Positions 38,090-47,591 of a stretch of DNA of 64,000 bases are shown here, one piece after another. The notes below the pieces were generated by a model. That model had not been told where the DNA came from. It was given only the letters and a program-made list of their open reading frames with translations, and did not search any database. Within the stretch, counting starts at the first letter, position 1; the number at the start of each line of letters is the position of its first letter. The stretch is from Helicobacter marmotae (GTDB lineage Bacteria > Campylobacterota > Campylobacteria > Campylobacterales > Helicobacteraceae), in contig NZ_NXLR01000001.1 in assembly GCF_003364255.1 (NCBI RefSeq), positions 124,001-188,000 of the forward strand, read 5' to 3'. Position numbers and translations under genes: made by a program.

Positions 38090-38281
38090 ATGGGTATGGG
38101 CTTAAGAAATTGGTTATTTCCTACATTGAGTTTTGTCGCTTTTTTGTATGTTTTGCTTTTACTTGGTATTTGGACATATCGCATTAATGCCAATACACCG
38201 CTTTTTGGCGCTGATAATGGCTCTAAAAATGTAACCACGCTCAAAGACTTTAAGCAAGAATTGCAAGGATATGTGAAGTGA
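38090..38281 (+). CDS. Small single-span membrane protein
   Basis: 63 residues from ATG 38090, preceded by GGAG eight bases upstream. One hydrophobic helix (about 8-30) is followed by a soluble tail (NVTTLKDFKQELQGYVK). The frame extends upstream to 37955, but that part overlaps the promoter side of csd3 and has no initiation signal. It lies just before flgM. I do not recognise it. Confidence 0.6.
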   Translation: MGMGLRNWLFPTLSFVAFLYVLLLLGIWTYRINANTPLFGADNGSKNVTTLKDFKQELQGYVK

Positions 38282-38318
38282 TTTTTAATCATTTTTCTTT
38301 ATCATTTTTTGGGCTTAC

Positions 38319-38345
38319 TAAAAGTTAATAGCCTTTAGTCGATTT
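38319..38345 (+). promoter_or_regulatory. FliA (sigma-28) promoter of flgM
   Basis: TAAA at 38319-38322, exactly 15 bases, then GTCGATTT at 38338-38345, against the FliA consensus TAAA-N15-GCCGATAA. It lies about 30 bases before the flgM ATG (38376). This places the anti-sigma factor under the sigma factor it inhibits, as expected for flagellar late genes. Confidence 0.75.
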
Positions 38346-38375
38346 GAAATTAAACCACATAGCAAAGGGGCATTT

Positions 38376-38591
38376 ATGATAAATAGCGTAAATACAAGCG
38401 TTTCTAGCGCAAATGTTTTGAACCGAGATTTAATAGGCAATAAACAAAACGAGAGTAATGAAGTGAAAGAAAAGGAACAAGCTCAACTCTCAAAAGCTGA
38501 GCAAATTAAAGAGCAAATCAAAAATGGTGATTACAAGATTGATTTGCAACAAACTTCTGACAAAATGGCATCAAATTTGCTTAACCTATAA
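38376..38591 (+). CDS. flgM: Anti-sigma-28 factor FlgM
   Basis: 71 residues, hydrophilic, with the C-terminal FlgM helix pattern (KAEQIKEQIKNGDYKIDL, then SDKMASNLL). It binds FliA until the hook-basal body is complete. It is short, as in other Campylobacterota, and lies before the flgN-like gene and flgK. Confidence 0.87.
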   Translation: MINSVNTSVSSANVLNRDLIGNKQNESNEVKEKEQAQLSKAEQIKEQIKNGDYKIDLQQTSDKMASNLLNL

Positions 38592-38598
38592 AAACTCT

Positions 38599-38628
38599 TC
38601 TGTTTTGGTGTCTTTACATCAAAACAGA
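38599..38628 (+). other. Stem-loop between flgM and the flgN-like gene
   Basis: TCTGTTTTGGTGT (38599-38611), loop CTTT, ACATCAAAACAGA (38616-38628): a 13-pair stem with one G-U pair in RNA. No T run follows, so it is not a standard terminator. It could act as a processing site or partial terminator that sets flgM levels apart from flgK. Confidence 0.6.
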
Positions 38629-38643
38629 GTATTAGGATAGGCT

Positions 38644-39069
38644 ATGCTACACACTTACATTAATGGCGCCATTGCTGACTTACAGGCGTTAATAGAACTT
38701 ACAGAACTTGACAATAAAGACATACAGGCAGCACAACATGAAGCTATTTTTGCTCGTTTAGAGCAAAAAGATGCGTTAATAAAATCATTTGAGGAAAAAA
38801 AATCTCTTATCCATCAAGAAATGCTTATCTTGTGTGAAAAGAATCCCCACAAATCCCTTAAAGAACTCCTTGATGATACGACAAGCAATCTTTTAGACAC
38901 TATGCGTGATACGTTAAGCGAGCTTAAAACGCTCAATGGCAATTATGCAAAAAGTGTATTTGCGGTATCAGAATTTTACACTTCGCTTATTCAGCGCATT
39001 ATCCCCCATGAAAGCAATGGCTATGAGGACAAACGCGCCCAGAGCCATTTACTCAAAATCCAAGCCTAA
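38644..39069 (+). CDS. FlgN-like flagellar chaperone
   Basis: 141 residues, all helical and charged, with an N-terminal heptad pattern and length typical of FlgN-type export chaperones for FlgK and FlgL. It stands between flgM and flgK, where H. pylori has the hypothetical HP1120. The identity rests on size, composition and position; sequence motifs in this family are weak. Confidence 0.65.
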   Translation: MLHTYINGAIADLQALIELTELDNKDIQAAQHEAIFARLEQKDALIKSFEEKKSLIHQEMLILCEKNPHKSLKELLDDTTSNLLDTMRDTLSELKTLNGNYAKSVFAVSEFYTSLIQRIIPHESNGYEDKRAQSHLLKIQA

Positions 39070-39077
39070 GGATTTAT

Positions 39078-40898
39078 ATGGGCGGTATCCTCTCCTCTCT
39101 CAATACCTCTTATACGGGTTTGCAAGCACATCAGCTTATGGTTGATGTAACGGGTAATAATATTGCCAATGCAAGTGATGAGTTTTATAGCCGCCAACGC
39201 GTGCTTGTGCGCCCAGAACGACCTCTGTATTTTCAAGATTATAATCTCGGTAGAGGTGTGAGCGTTGAAACGATACAAAGAATCCACGATGAATTTGTCT
39301 TTAATCGTTATCGCAAGGCAGCCGAAGAAGCGCAATACTACGATACGCATTTTACGACCTTGCGTGAAGCCTCTGCATTCTTCCCGGAAGTAGATGGAGT
39401 GGGAATCTATAATGATTTAGAAGAATATTTCAACTCATGGAAAGACTTAGCAAAAAATTCTACAGACCCCGCACAAAAGCAAGTTTTGGCTAAAAATGCT
39501 CAAGTACTAAGCAATAATATACAAGATACACGTGCAAGGCTTGTGAGGCTACAGCAAAAAGCAAGTGAAGAGCTTGAAGTAACCATTAATGAAGTGAATC
39601 GTATCGGGCAGGAAATAGCGCATATTAATGCAAAACTCAAAGAAATGGAAGATCAACGCGAACTCAAGCAAGCCAACGAATTACGCGATAGACGCGATGA
39701 ATTAGAATACAATCTCCAAACGCTTGTAGGAGCAAATGTATTTAAGAATCATCTTAAATCAAATGCTTCTGCATTCCCCAAACTCGCAGATTTTGATGAT
39801 GAATATGTACTCAATATCGGCTTTGGGTACAATATTGTCGATGGCGCGATGTTCCACCCCATTGTGTTAAAAAAAGATGACAATCATCTAGGGCTTAATC
39901 GTTTATTTTTCCAAGGTGATGATTTTAAGACCGTTGAAATTACTGATAAAATCATACAAGGCAAGGCAGGCTCGCTTCTTAGCCTCTATAACTCTGGGGC
40001 AGATGGCACACGTGTAGGAAAATTGCAAGATTATATTAATCATCTTGATATTTTTGCAAAAGGCTTTATTGAAGCGACAAATGCTATTTATTCTCAAAGT
40101 GCTGCTACGCAAATCCGCAGTGATAAGCTTGATGTATGGAGTTTGAACGCCCTTGTAGATAGTAATTACAATATCAAAACAGGGAGTTTTGATATTGTGG
40201 TATATACGACACAAGGCGAGGAAATTGGGCGAAAGAGTATTAACATTGATGAAACAACGAGTATGAATGATGTTATCCGCGCGATTAATGCCAATACTGA
40301 TGATAATAAAGACAATAACGCCCTTAATGATATTGATGATTACTTTAGAGCATATTATGATAATGGCACAAGAGAATTTAATATCCTCCCTAAAAATCCA
40401 TCGCAAGGCTACTATATAGCCTTGCAAGATAATGGCACAAATTTTACAGGGGCATTTGGGCTAAATAAATTCTTTAGCGGCGATAGTGCGCATAATATAG
40501 CCCTAAACTTTGAATATGCCAAAGACGCCACACTTATACGCCCATGGCTCACACCGGTAAATGGGAACTTTGATGTCGCAAATATGATGCAGCAGCTCCA
40601 ATATGAAGATGTGGATTTTTATACAAACAAGTATGAGAAAAAGCAAATGCGCATTTCAGAATATTATCAATTCCTCTCTGGGCGCGTAGCAAACCAAACT
40701 GAAGCCGCACAACGAACCAAAGAGACAAAAGATTCTGTCCTTTCTGCAGTTAAGAGAGAACATTTAGCCATAACGCAAGTGAGCCTTGATGAAGAAATGG
40801 TGAATTTGATTAAATTTCAAGGTGGTTATGCGGCAAATGCTAAGGTGATAACGACTATTGATAGAATGATAGAAACACTGCTAGGTATTAAGCAATAA
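39078..40898 (+). CDS. flgK: Flagellar hook-associated protein 1
   Basis: 606 residues. The N-terminus has the rod/hook family signature (SLNTSYTGLQAHQLMVDVTG, ending in NNIANASDEFYSRQ) and the C-terminus the matching helical end (SLDEEMVNLIKFQGGYAANA, near residue 566). FlgK joins hook to filament. The central region (about 230-530) is the variable exposed part. AAGGA precedes the ATG. Confidence 0.93.
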   Translation: MGGILSSLNTSYTGLQAHQLMVDVTGNNIANASDEFYSRQRVLVRPERPLYFQDYNLGRGVSVETIQRIHDEFVFNRYRKAAEEAQYYDTHFTTLREASAFFPEVDGVGIYNDLEEYFNSWKDLAKNSTDPAQKQVLAKNAQVLSNNIQDTRARLVRLQQKASEELEVTINEVNRIGQEIAHINAKLKEMEDQRELKQANELRDRRDELEYNLQTLVGANVFKNHLKSNASAFPKLADFDDEYVLNIGFGYNIVDGAMFHPIVLKKDDNHLGLNRLFFQGDDFKTVEITDKIIQGKAGSLLSLYNSGADGTRVGKLQDYINHLDIFAKGFIEATNAIYSQSAATQIRSDKLDVWSLNALVDSNYNIKTGSFDIVVYTTQGEEIGRKSINIDETTSMNDVIRAINANTDDNKDNNALNDIDDYFRAYYDNGTREFNILPKNPSQGYYIALQDNGTNFTGAFGLNKFFSGDSAHNIALNFEYAKDATLIRPWLTPVNGNFDVANMMQQLQYEDVDFYTNKYEKKQMRISEYYQFLSGRVANQTEAAQRTKETKDSVLSAVKREHLAITQVSLDEEMVNLIKFQGGYAANAKVITTIDRMIETLLGIKQ

Positions 40899-40901
40899 TT
40901 T

Positions 40902-41603
40902 ATGTCTATTGTGTTTCAAAGTTGCAAAGATTTTATCCAGCCTAAGATTCTAAGCCTTGTATGCATTCCTTTTATTTTGAATCTTGTCTTTATAGGGAGT
41001 ATGCTTTATGGATTTGGGCATAGCTTTTATGAATATAGCCTAAGTTTTAGCCCCCAATGGCTTCAAAATATCACATTCAATCCCGCAATATGGGCAAAGA
41101 TCCTAAGCATTACTTATTTAGCTAGTATATATTTGCTTTTGTTGTGCTGTCTTGTTGTGCTTGCTTTGGTTTTTAATCTTTTTTTATCCCTTTTTTATAC
41201 CCCCTTTCTTGTTCGCTACGTGCATGCAAAAGATTTTAAGCACATAGCCCTTCATCCCTTTGGGACAATAGGCGGTGATATATTAAGCTTCCTCAAAGAT
41301 ACAAGTATATTTGTCATATTGCTTTTATTGTGCATTCCTTTATATTTTATCCCACTTTTGGGAAGTGTGGCACTCTTTGTTACTTGCTTTTTGTATTTTA
41401 AAAAACGCACATTTTATGATGTAGCAAGCTCTATTATGGATAAAACGCAATTTCAAGCCTTAAATTGCAAGGGGCTAGTGAATTATTTTTATGCCCTCCT
41501 TGCTTATATTCCTAGCTTTATACCCTTTGCAAGCCTCTTTTTAATGCCCTTGCAAATACTCATTATTACGCGCTATATGTTTTGCGCCCTAAGTAAGACT
41601 TAG
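40902..41603 (+). CDS. EI24-domain membrane protein (CysZ-like)
   Basis: 233 residues with four to five membrane helices and the EI24/CysZ layout (N-terminal SCKDFIQPKILSLVCIPF; later LPLQILIITRYMF). It starts four bases after flgK. Family members have been tied to sulfate uptake, but no cysteine gene is nearby, so the role is open. Confidence 0.7.
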   Translation: MSIVFQSCKDFIQPKILSLVCIPFILNLVFIGSMLYGFGHSFYEYSLSFSPQWLQNITFNPAIWAKILSITYLASIYLLLLCCLVVLALVFNLFLSLFYTPFLVRYVHAKDFKHIALHPFGTIGGDILSFLKDTSIFVILLLLCIPLYFIPLLGSVALFVTCFLYFKKRTFYDVASSIMDKTQFQALNCKGLVNYFYALLAYIPSFIPFASLFLMPLQILIITRYMFCALSKT

Positions 41604-42085
41604 CACTTTATGCTTATCCTTGCTTTATCGCAGGTTAGAGAATTTATGCAAAATAGCAGCGACTCTGCCCCGCTTATCATTCTAAAGCTTGTGAAACAGG
41701 TGAAGAATTGCTGTTAGAATCACTAGCGACTTTGCCAAGTTTGTCGCCTCTTGCGGGAAGGCGTGATGGCTACCGAAGAATTGCTGCTTGATTTACTAGA
41801 GACTCTACCACTATTGTCATTCTGAGAGAGTGGTAATGACCGAAGAATCTCTGTGGGCGACTAGTGATTCCTTTAGAGATTCTTCGCCTAAAGGCTCAGA
41901 ATGACAAACTTACCACCTTACCACACAGGCGAGAAACCAAAATCACGCAAAATCGCTTAAAAGATAAGCCCCTTCCCCTAAAAAATCTTTAATCTGCACA
42001 ATGAAGTGTTAAAATTTCTCAAGGCTCCCAAAGGGCATTAAAATGCGGGTGTTATAATTACCTCATCGTTATACAAAGGATCAAT
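41604..42085. repeat. Intergenic repeat region before the aldo/keto reductase gene
   Basis: 482 bp with family-A debris (about 41645-41813), one full A element (41814-41907) and a stretch (41943-41994) that recurs at about 33783-33836. The full A element and the preceding bases from GATTTACTAGAGACTCTACC match 33260-33320 almost exactly, and CTTACCACCTTACCACACAG (41909-41928) matches 33462-33481. A TATAAT box at 42053-42058 probably serves the reductase gene. No gene is seen. Confidence 0.75.
41814..41907. repeat. Family-A palindromic element, best copy
   Basis: 94 bp. Perfect 13-bp terminal inverted repeats TTGTCATTCTGAG (41814-41826) and CTCAGAATGACAA (41895-41907). Perfect 12-bp internal inverted repeats CGAAGAATCTCT (41841-41852) and AGAGATTCTTCG (41875-41886). 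The central loop carries GTGGGCGACTAGTGATTCC. No transposase or open frame lies within it. Confidence 0.9.
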
Positions 42086-43120
42086 ATGCGCTATAGATTT
42101 TTGGGTAAAAGCGGGGTGAAAATCCCTGTTATGATGTTAGGCACAGCGACTTTTGGCGGGAGCACAGCACTCTTTAAAAAATGGGGCGATACGCAATTAG
42201 ATGAGGCAAAGGGGCTTGTTAAGGCATGTATGGATATGGGTTGTAATGCCTTTGATACCGCAGATTGCTATTCTTTGGGAGATTCAGAGCGGATTTTAGG
42301 AGCAGCACTCAAAGCATATAAAAGAGAAGAGGTATTTATCTCCACAAAAACAGGTATGCCTATGGGGGATGGCGCAAATGAAGTAGGCACTTCAAGGTCT
42401 AAAATCTTTCAAAGCGTGGATTCTAGTCTAAAGCGCTTGCAGACAGATTATATTGATTTATATCATTTGCATTGCTATGACGCTAAGAGCCCTCATTTAG
42501 AATCATTACAGACGTTAAATGAGTTAGTCAAAGCGGGGAAAATCCGCTATTTTGGGGTCTCCAACTATTCTGCTTGGCATTTGATGAAAATGCTAAGCAT
42601 AGCAGATAAGCACCATCTCTTACGTCCGAGCGTACATCAGGCATATTATTCGCTTGCTGCTAGGGAGTTTGAAAATGAGCTTATGCCCTTAGGTGTAGAA
42701 GAGGGCGTGGGGACTTTAGTGTGGAGTCCGCTAAGTGGCTCTCTTTTAAGTGGGAAGATTAAACGCACACAGCGCGATGTGAGCCATTCTCGCCTTAACA
42801 CAGATGCGGCATGGGAGGTGGAAGAAGAGCGGCTTTATAGCATTACAGACGCACTAGAAGTGGTGCAGAGGGAGAGCGGGTATTCTTATGCGCAGATTTC
42901 ACTCTCTTGGCTTTTAACGCGCCCGAGTGTATCAAGCCTTGTGATTGGAGCGCGCAATCTCAATCAACTCTTAGATAATCTCAAAGCCAGTGAGATAGTA
43001 CTTGATTTAGCGCATATAGAGCTTTTAGACAAAGCTAGTCAAACTAAACTTGCCTATCCATATTGGCATCAACGTATGACTATGAACGAGCGGGACCCTT
43101 ATAGCGTGAAGCGATATTAA
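42086..43120 (+). CDS. Aldo/keto reductase
   Basis: 344 residues, TIM-barrel aldo/keto reductase. It shows the catalytic set as DTADCYSLGDSE (Asp and Tyr, about 57-68), FISTKTG (Lys) and YHLHCYDA (His), plus the NADPH-binding SLVIGARNLNQL near the C-terminus. It acts on an unknown carbonyl in the cytoplasm. It is preceded by repeats and a TATAAT box, and followed 25 bases later by the restriction-modification pair. Confidence 0.9.
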   Translation: MRYRFLGKSGVKIPVMMLGTATFGGSTALFKKWGDTQLDEAKGLVKACMDMGCNAFDTADCYSLGDSERILGAALKAYKREEVFISTKTGMPMGDGANEVGTSRSKIFQSVDSSLKRLQTDYIDLYHLHCYDAKSPHLESLQTLNELVKAGKIRYFGVSNYSAWHLMKMLSIADKHHLLRPSVHQAYYSLAAREFENELMPLGVEEGVGTLVWSPLSGSLLSGKIKRTQRDVSHSRLNTDAAWEVEEERLYSITDALEVVQRESGYSYAQISLSWLLTRPSVSSLVIGARNLNQLLDNLKASEIVLDLAHIELLDKASQTKLAYPYWHQRMTMNERDPYSVKRY

Positions 43121-43145
43121 GATTTATATAAGTAAAGGAGGAGGA

Positions 43146-45069
43146 ATGATGGCGCGTTCTGAGATAAAAACAGATTTTTGGGTGAAAAAACTCCTTGATG
43201 ATGCCAAAATCGAACTAAGCCCACAAGGGGGGGGGCATATTAGAGTTAGATTCTGCTCTTAAAAGTGCCTCCAAATCCTTAAGCGGGAATGCAGGTTATC
43301 CGGATTTTGTGGGGGTGGTGAAAGATTTTGTCCTTGTGATTGAGGATAAAGCCCAAATTGACAAGCACATCAAATTTGATGAAAAAAATCGCATTGATTT
43401 AGAGGATAGTACAGCGATTAAAAACTACGCAGTCAATGGAGCCTTGCATTACGCAAAGCATTTAGCAAAGCACACTTCTTATAAAAAATTCATAGCCATA
43501 GCCGTAAGCGGCGATGAAAAACGGCACAAAATCACGCCTTATTTTGTCAATGAGCGAGGCTTTGTGACGCAGGATTTAGGCGATATTGAGGATTTTATCA
43601 ATTTTAATGAAAACAATATCGATGAGTTCTACATTAAAGAGATTTTAAAAGAGCAAACCGATAAAGAAAAAACCACGCAAGAAATCATCAAAGACGCAAG
43701 CATTTTGCACGAGGATTTACGCAATTACGGCTCTTTGACAGACCAAGCCAAACCCTTAGTGGTTTCTGGCATACTTTTAGCCCTAGAGGAGATAAAGTAT
43801 AAAAATTTTGATTTAAACAGCCTCAATGGTGATAGCCTAAAAACCGATGGAAGCAAAATTTATGAAGCTATAAAAGATAACTTAAATCGGGCTAATGTCA
43901 AGCCCGATGTGAAAAAAGACAAGCTTTTATCGCAATTTTCTCTCATCAAAGACACACTAAAGATAAATGAAATCAACCCCATTTTAGGCAAAACCCCGCT
44001 TAGGCATTATGCAGAATTTTTACATAAAAATATCTATCAAAATATCAAATACACCCATTCAAGCGAGGATATACTCGGGCTTTTTTATAGCGAGTTTATG
44101 AGCTATTCAGGAGGTGATGGGCAGACCTTAGGCATAGTGCTAACGCCAAAGCATATTTGTGAGCTTTTTTGTGATTTAGTGGATTTAAAGCCCGAAGATG
44201 TAGTGTTTGATCCTTGTTGTGGCACGGCAGGATTTTTAATCGCCGCAATGCACTCTATGCTTTCAAAAACCAAAGATGAAGCCCAAAAAAAGCGTATTAA
44301 AGAGGAGCAGCTCTTTGGCATAGAGGATCAAAGCTATATGTTTTCTATCGCCACAACAAATATGATTTTACGCGGTGATGGCAAAAGCAATTTAGAAAAC
44401 AAAGATTTTTTAAAGCAAAATCCCTTTGATTTGCAAAAAGATTTAAGAGCCAACATCGGCTTTATGAATCCGCCCTATTCTCAAGGCTCTAAAGCCAATG
44501 CCAATCTCTATGAAATCGCCTTTAGCGAACATCTTTTAAATAGCCTTGTAAAAAACGCAAAAGCCGTGGTGATTATCCCACAATCCGCCCTTACAGGCAA
44601 AACCAAAGAAGAAAAGGCAATCAAGGCAAATATTTTAAAGCACCACACACTAGAGGGCGTGATTACCTTAAATAAAAACACCTTTTATGGTGTAGGCACA
44701 AATCCTTGCATAGCCATTTTTACCTGCTTTAATCCTCACCCTAAAGACAAACTTTGCAAATTTATAAATTTTGAAAATGACGGCTTTGAAGTGCAAAAGC
44801 ATAAGGGTTTAGTCGAGACTATCCACGCGAAGGAAAAAAGAGCGCATTTGCTTAAGGTATGGAGGGGTGAAATGCAAACAGAATCTAAATTTTGTGTGGA
44901 GACGACTATAGAAGCAGAAGATGAATGGCTGCATAGCTTTTATTATTTTAATGATGAGATTCCAAAGTATGAGGAATTTGATAAAACAATGGTGGATTAT
45001 CTCACTTTTGAATTTAATATGATAAGCCACGGCAGAGGGTATCTTTTTGATTTAGAGGAGGAGGAATGA
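43146..45069 (+). CDS. BcgI-like RM subunit, phase-variable, OFF (frameshifted)
   Basis: The natural start is ATG 43146 after AAAGGAGGAGG. A G9 tract (43227-43235) follows at codon 28; with 9 G the frame reads PQGGG and stops at 43257-43259. With 8 or 11 G it joins the large frame and gives about 640 residues. The N-terminus has a nuclease pattern (YPDFVG...VIEDKAQ). The methyltransferase part has motif I FDPCCGTAGFL and motif IV NPPYSQG. Fusion of nuclease and methyltransferase with a separate S gene is the BcgI (type IIB) layout. Internal GTG starts near 43309 would lose part of the nuclease domain. Confidence 0.85.
43227..43235. repeat. G9 tract in BcgI-like RM gene
   Basis: Nine G, read CAA GGG GGG GGG CAT in the frame from ATG 43146, leading to TAA about 24 bases later. 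CAA GGG GGG GGC ATA TTA GAG (8 G) opens the long frame. Confidence 0.88.
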
Positions 45070-45608
45070 AAGATTTAGATTCTGTGCAGTGGGGAGAATT
45101 TAAAATCGCCGATTTGTTCGATAGGATAGAAAAAGGAAAATGTAAAAATTTCAACCAAGAAACCAAAGAGATAAAAAATGGCATTTCTTTTTTGTCTGCT
45201 ACGATTAACAATAACGGCGTGAGTGGTTTTGTAGAAAAAAATCATCTCCTACAACAAGGGAATTGCATAATGTTTGTAAATCAAGGGGACGGAGGTGCAG
45301 GTTATGCTATATATAAAGCTGAAGATTTTATCTCTACTACGAGTTGCTCTTTTGGTTATGCAAAATGGATAAATAAATACACAGGATTATTTGTCGCAAG
45401 TGTTTTATGTCGTTTTAAAGAAAAATACTCATTTGGATATGGACGCACCAAAGCAAGGCTAAAAAACGATATTTTGTTACTTCCTAAAAATTCTCAATCC
45501 CAGCCAGATTTTGAATTTATGGAATCTTTTATGCGTGAATTAGAATCTAAGCATATACAAAAAATGTTAGTCTATTATCAGCATAAACTAGATGCTACTT
45601 CACGCTAG
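45066..45608 (+). CDS. Single-TRD DNA specificity subunit (BcgI-B-like, half-size)
   Basis: 180 residues with one target-recognition domain of BcgI-type S proteins (WGEFKIADLFDRIEKGK at the start; NNNGVSGFV; FVNQGDGGAGYAIY; KYSFGYGRTKARLKNDILLL; PDFEFMESFMRELE at the end). Full S subunits are about twice this size with two domains. This one may act as a dimer or be a truncated gene. It overlaps the RM gene by four bases (ATGA), so its translation probably depends on the frame state upstream. Confidence 0.78.
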   Translation: MKDLDSVQWGEFKIADLFDRIEKGKCKNFNQETKEIKNGISFLSATINNNGVSGFVEKNHLLQQGNCIMFVNQGDGGAGYAIYKAEDFISTTSCSFGYAKWINKYTGLFVASVLCRFKEKYSFGYGRTKARLKNDILLLPKNSQSQPDFEFMESFMRELESKHIQKMLVYYQHKLDATSR

Positions 45609-45893
45609 AGATAATAAATTGCTTTTCTTTATAAGGGAGGCTTAGTCTCTTGCGGGGAAAGTGAGTTTGTCAGCTCTTGCAGGCAGGTGTGATGGCTACC
45701 GAAGAATTACTGTAGGCTTTCTAGGAGATTTGCGGTATCGCCTTTAGGGATTGTGTGCGGTTTGGCTAAAAGCTTTGCTTACTCTTGTGTAGCTCGCGCC
45801 TGCTTGCATGGTAGGCTTGAGGCTAACAAACACATTGCCCCATCTTTTGTGTATTAAGAAACTTAAGACTATCTTTGCATTTAAGAAGTGCTA
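45609..45893. repeat. Repeat remnant between RM pair and prfB
   Basis: 285 bp without a gene. About 45650-45735 holds a family-A half element (GTGTGATGGCTACCGAAGAA matches the region near 41761-41780). With the 41.6-42.0 kb cluster, it brackets the reductase and restriction-modification genes. Confidence 0.65.
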
Positions 45894-46991
45894 TTAGGCT
45901 TGTGAGATATGCTCATGTATAAGCACAGATTCTATAAGCGCATCTATATCGCCATCAAGCACGCCCTCTGTATCGCTTGTGCTATATTGGCTTCGTAGGT
46001 CTTTGACTTGCTGATAGGGTGCTAGGACATACGAGCGGATTTGATGTCCCCAGCCCATTTCGCTTTTATCGGTGTTGGTATCATTTTGTTTTTGAAGTTC
46101 TAATTCATAGAGTTTGCTTTTTAGCATTTTGAGCGCGGTTGCTTTATTTTTATGCTGGCTTCTGTCATTTTGGCATTGCACGACTATACCTGTGGGGAAA
46201 TGGGTGATTCTAATAGCAGATTCTGTTTTATTAACATGTTGCCCGCCTGCACCACTTGCGCGGTATGTATCAATGCGAATATCTTTATCTTCGATTTCAA
46301 TTTGGATATTATCATCAAGTTCGGGGCTCACTTGCACGCTTGCAAAGCTCGTGTGACGTTTGGCGTTGGCATCAAAGGGGGAGATTCTTACTAGCCTATG
46401 CACGCCATTTTCACTTTTAGCATAGCCATAGGCATTTTCCCCCTTAATGATAAATGCCGCTCCTTTGATTCCTGCTTCTTCACCATCTTGTAAGTCGAGT
46501 AACTCCACCTTAAAGCCTCTGCGCTCACTCCAGCGTAAATACATACGATAAAGCATACTTGCCCAATCTTGAGATTCTGTCCCACCTGCACCGGGCTGAA
46601 TAGTAATAATAGCATTTGCACTATCATTTACTCCACTTAGCATAACTTGGATTTCACTTTGACGGATATAGTTTTCTAAAAGTGGGGCAGATTCAAAAAG
46701 AAGATCTAGTGTGGCTGTATCACTTTGCACAAGGGCAATGTCATAAAGCTCTTGTGCGTCATCTAGCTCTTGCTTCATAGTGCGGAATGTATGTAGCTTC
46801 CTCTCGCATTTGCGCTTTTGTTGCGCACTTTGGGCAGCTTTTTGGGTATCTTTCCAAAATTGCTCATCACTTTGGAGCTTTTCAATCTCAAGGAGTTCAT
46901 CTTGCAAGGCTTGTGGATTGAGAATCTTTGCGATATTCTCACATTTTGTATGCAAATTTTTAAGTAATTCGCCATATTCATAAGAATCCAT
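45894..46991 (-). CDS. prfB: Peptide chain release factor 2
   Basis: 365 residues with the SPF anticodon-like tripeptide ([15 protein letters not shown], near residue 204) and the GGQ hydrolysis motif ([15 protein letters not shown], near 246). It releases peptides at UGA and UAA. The gene is one uninterrupted frame with no internal TGA frameshift site. AAGGAAG precedes the ATG. Confidence 0.95.
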   Translation of the reverse strand: MDSYEYGELLKNLHTKCENIAKILNPQALQDELLEIEKLQSDEQFWKDTQKAAQSAQQKRKCERKLHTFRTMKQELDDAQELYDIALVQSDTATLDLLFESAPLLENYIRQSEIQVMLSGVNDSANAIITIQPGAGGTESQDWASMLYRMYLRWSERRGFKVELLDLQDGEEAGIKGAAFIIKGENAYGYAKSENGVHRLVRISPFDANAKRHTSFASVQVSPELDDNIQIEIEDKDIRIDTYRASGAGGQHVNKTESAIRITHFPTGIVVQCQNDRSQHKNKATALKMLKSKLYELELQKQNDTNTDKSEMGWGHQIRSYVLAPYQQVKDLRSQYSTSDTEGVLDGDIDALIESVLIHEHISQA

Positions 46992-47095
46992 GCACTTCCT
47001 TTAAAAGTCAAATATAGTTACCCAAAAGCAATTGCCCTTTATGGTGGAGAGAATAGGGGTTATATGGCACCAGCCTTAGCCCCCTAAGGGAGGGA

Positions 47096-47590
47096 CTAAA
47101 AAGTACGTTTTAAGAGATTATCTACGCGGAGAATAGTAATGAGGCGGTCTTCTCGTTTGCCAATACCTTGCAGGAGATTTTGATTTTCATTAAAAGATTC
47201 TGGAATGGGCTCAATGTCGCTTTCAGGGATACGCACGGCACTAGTGAGTTTATCTATCATAAAGCCAATCATCTCATCTTTTTGCGTGATGACTAAAAAT
47301 CTTGTATCGCCATCTTGCTTGATAGCGGGCAATCCAAATTTGAGGCGCATATTAATAAGCGGTAACACTGTGCCCCGTAAGTTAAATACACCAAGCACAT
47401 AGTCTGGGACTGCTGGGACGCGTGTGTATTCAATGGGTTTAATAATCTCCTTGACATTTAAGATAGGCACGGCAAATTCTTCATTCCCTATCATAAAGCC
47501 AATAATATGAAGCGTTTCTTCTACTGAGGCGACATCACTTTCTCTATTTTGTTGTCCTTCAAGGACTTCTTTTAGCTTATTCTCACTCAT
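47096..47590 (-). CDS. cheW: Chemotaxis coupling protein CheW
   Basis: 164 residues, one CheW domain (HIIGFMIGNEEFAVPILNVK; YVLGVFNLRGTVLPLINMRL). It couples receptors to CheA. I start at ATG 47590 (MSENKL) because GGAG lies seven bases upstream; the first ATG at 47602 has none. It follows cheA by one base. The order cheV-cheA-cheW agrees with H. pylori. Confidence 0.92.
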   Translation of the reverse strand: MSENKLKEVLEGQQNRESDVASVEETLHIIGFMIGNEEFAVPILNVKEIIKPIEYTRVPAVPDYVLGVFNLRGTVLPLINMRLKFGLPAIKQDGDTRFLVITQKDEMIGFMIDKLTSAVRIPESDIEPIPESFNENQNLLQGIGKREDRLITILRVDNLLKRTF

Positions 47591-47591
47591 C

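Noticed and set aside
47074-47089. CCTTAG / CTAAGG hairpin after cheW as a terminator
   Set aside because: The stem is six pairs and no T run follows in the direction of transcription; too weak to call.
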